Shown here in pieces: positions 63,527-64,000 of a DNA stretch of 64,000 bases. The position numbers were made by a program, and so were the translations under genes. The stretch's first letter is position 1. Each line of letters begins with the position of its first letter. The notes beneath the pieces are model-generated. The model saw only the letters and a list, made by a program, of their open reading frames with translations, was not told the DNA's origin and made no database searches. Source of the DNA: Ignavibacteria bacterium (GTDB lineage: Bacteria > Bacteroidota > Ignavibacteria > Kapaibacteriales > UBA4661). The stretch lies in NCBI GenBank assembly GCA_013298775.1, contig JAAFIV010000025.1, positions 1 to 64,000 of the forward strand, written 5' to 3'.

Positions 63527-64000
63527 ATGCGTGTTTTTCATTCCCTTGTTTGCGTTTTCCTGACCTGTGTGGCGATAACGATAGTATGCGCCGCGCAGCC
63601 AATCTTTTCACAAACTTCTGCACAAACGATTGAATCACTCCGAACAGAATCATTGCAAACAGAATCTCCCGTAAGCACCGCCACGATAAGCACTCCAGCT
63701 TCTTCCACGAACAATACCTTTTCGCCATCGCTGAAAGCAGGACTATTCGGCGCGGCAAATTACAACATCCATAACGCCCGATTTTCCGAGCTTCGCGGCA
63801 CAGGACTGAACTTCAACGACCGCGCTCAACAAGGTAGTTTCGACACATCGGGGACACGCCTTAATCCAGTTTTTAGCGGCACACAATCACTTTTGCCCGC
63901 ACTGGGACTAGCGTTTGAATCTTCTTTCTCGCCATATTTTGGTGCGGCGGCACGATTGTCTTTTGCGCAGCACAACGGACTTTTTCGTGTGAAAGAGCCG
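63527..64000 (+). CDS. N-terminal part of an outer-membrane or secreted protein (runs off right edge)
   Basis: Open from the ATG at 63527 to the window end, 158 codons. The N-terminus MRVFHSLVCVFLTCVAITIV and CAAQPIFSQ form a signal peptide. A Ser/Thr-rich linker (about 30-70) follows, then a beta-strand-rich region (LKAGLFGAANYNIHNARFSE, LPALGLAFESSFSPYFGAAA) like the barrel-type N-termini of the OmpA-family proteins elsewhere in the window. These also place an aromatic barrel region before an OmpA domain, so a similar end may follow outside the window. That extension is a guess. Confidence 0.75.
   Translation, partial: MRVFHSLVCVFLTCVAITIVCAAQPIFSQTSAQTIESLRTESLQTESPVSTATISTPASSTNNTFSPSLKAGLFGAANYNIHNARFSELRGTGLNFNDRAQQGSFDTSGTRLNPVFSGTQSLLPALGLAFESSFSPYFGAAARLSFAQHNGLFRVKEP

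Noticed and set aside
1-64000. tRNA or rRNA genes
   Set aside because: I looked for T-loop (GGTTCGAATC-like) sequences and acceptor pairing in the gaps and saw none. A covariance-model scan would be needed to exclude them fully.

Overview
The window most resembles a Bacteroidota–Chlorobiota (FCB) group chromosome, perhaps an Ignavibacteria/Kapabacteria-like lineage. The lineage is inferred from family content, not from a marker-gene comparison. The main clue is three secreted proteins (7271-10837, 11001-12347, 43660-45690) ending in a type IX secretion (T9SS) C-terminal sorting domain. Others are PD40/OmpA envelope proteins, a sensor kinase with a regulator-propeller ectodomain, a 7TM-AraC protein, and two close matches to the TAnnTTTG -7 promoter element. 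Housekeeping genes (purE, cmk, pheT, hisB, nuoJ/nuoK, LptF/G, LptE) show it is chromosomal.

Layout. 1-7104 is mostly minus strand: secreted M24 aminopeptidase, GT-C/TPR membrane protein, purE, small lipoprotein, cmk. 7271-12347 holds two T9SS cargo genes. 12657-19219 is minus: LptF/G permease, PD40/OmpA protein, Uma2 nuclease, pseudaminic acid synthase, secreted FlgD-like protein. 19566-30612 is plus: corrinoid adenosyltransferase, histidine kinase and OmpR-type regulator, epimerase, mannose-1-phosphate guanylyltransferase, AraC regulator, chemoreceptor. 31267-35225 has a small hypothetical protein and two paralogous TPR envelope proteins. nuoJ/nuoK stand alone at 35654-36536. 36939-43588 has a propeller histidine kinase and a compact restriction-modification pair. 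43660-53997 has a T9SS propeller protein, a methyltransferase, pheT, an Rpn/DUF2887 nuclease and a barrel-VWA-OmpA protein. 54288-58682 (minus) has hicAB, an OmpA protein and bifunctional hisB. 58897-64000 has a nitrilase-family amidase, DUF2911 protein, LptE-like lipoprotein, a processive GT2 glycosyltransferase and the start of an outer-membrane protein. Envelope assembly, surface glycans and secretion are the common theme.

The striking feature is a dense, nested population of small non-autonomous palindromic elements in nearly every larger intergenic gap. I sort them into families A to H. Families A and B share a twin-hairpin design: two inverted arms, each itself a hairpin around CAGACA-N4-TGTCTG, with arm substitutions that keep the stems paired. 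Intergenic A copies are exactly 80 bp (26-28-26). One A copy lies in frame inside the S8 protease gene and is the only copy one base shorter. Some insertions have 7-8 bp direct repeats, and elements are nested in each other, giving an order of insertion. No transposase that could move them is encoded in this window.
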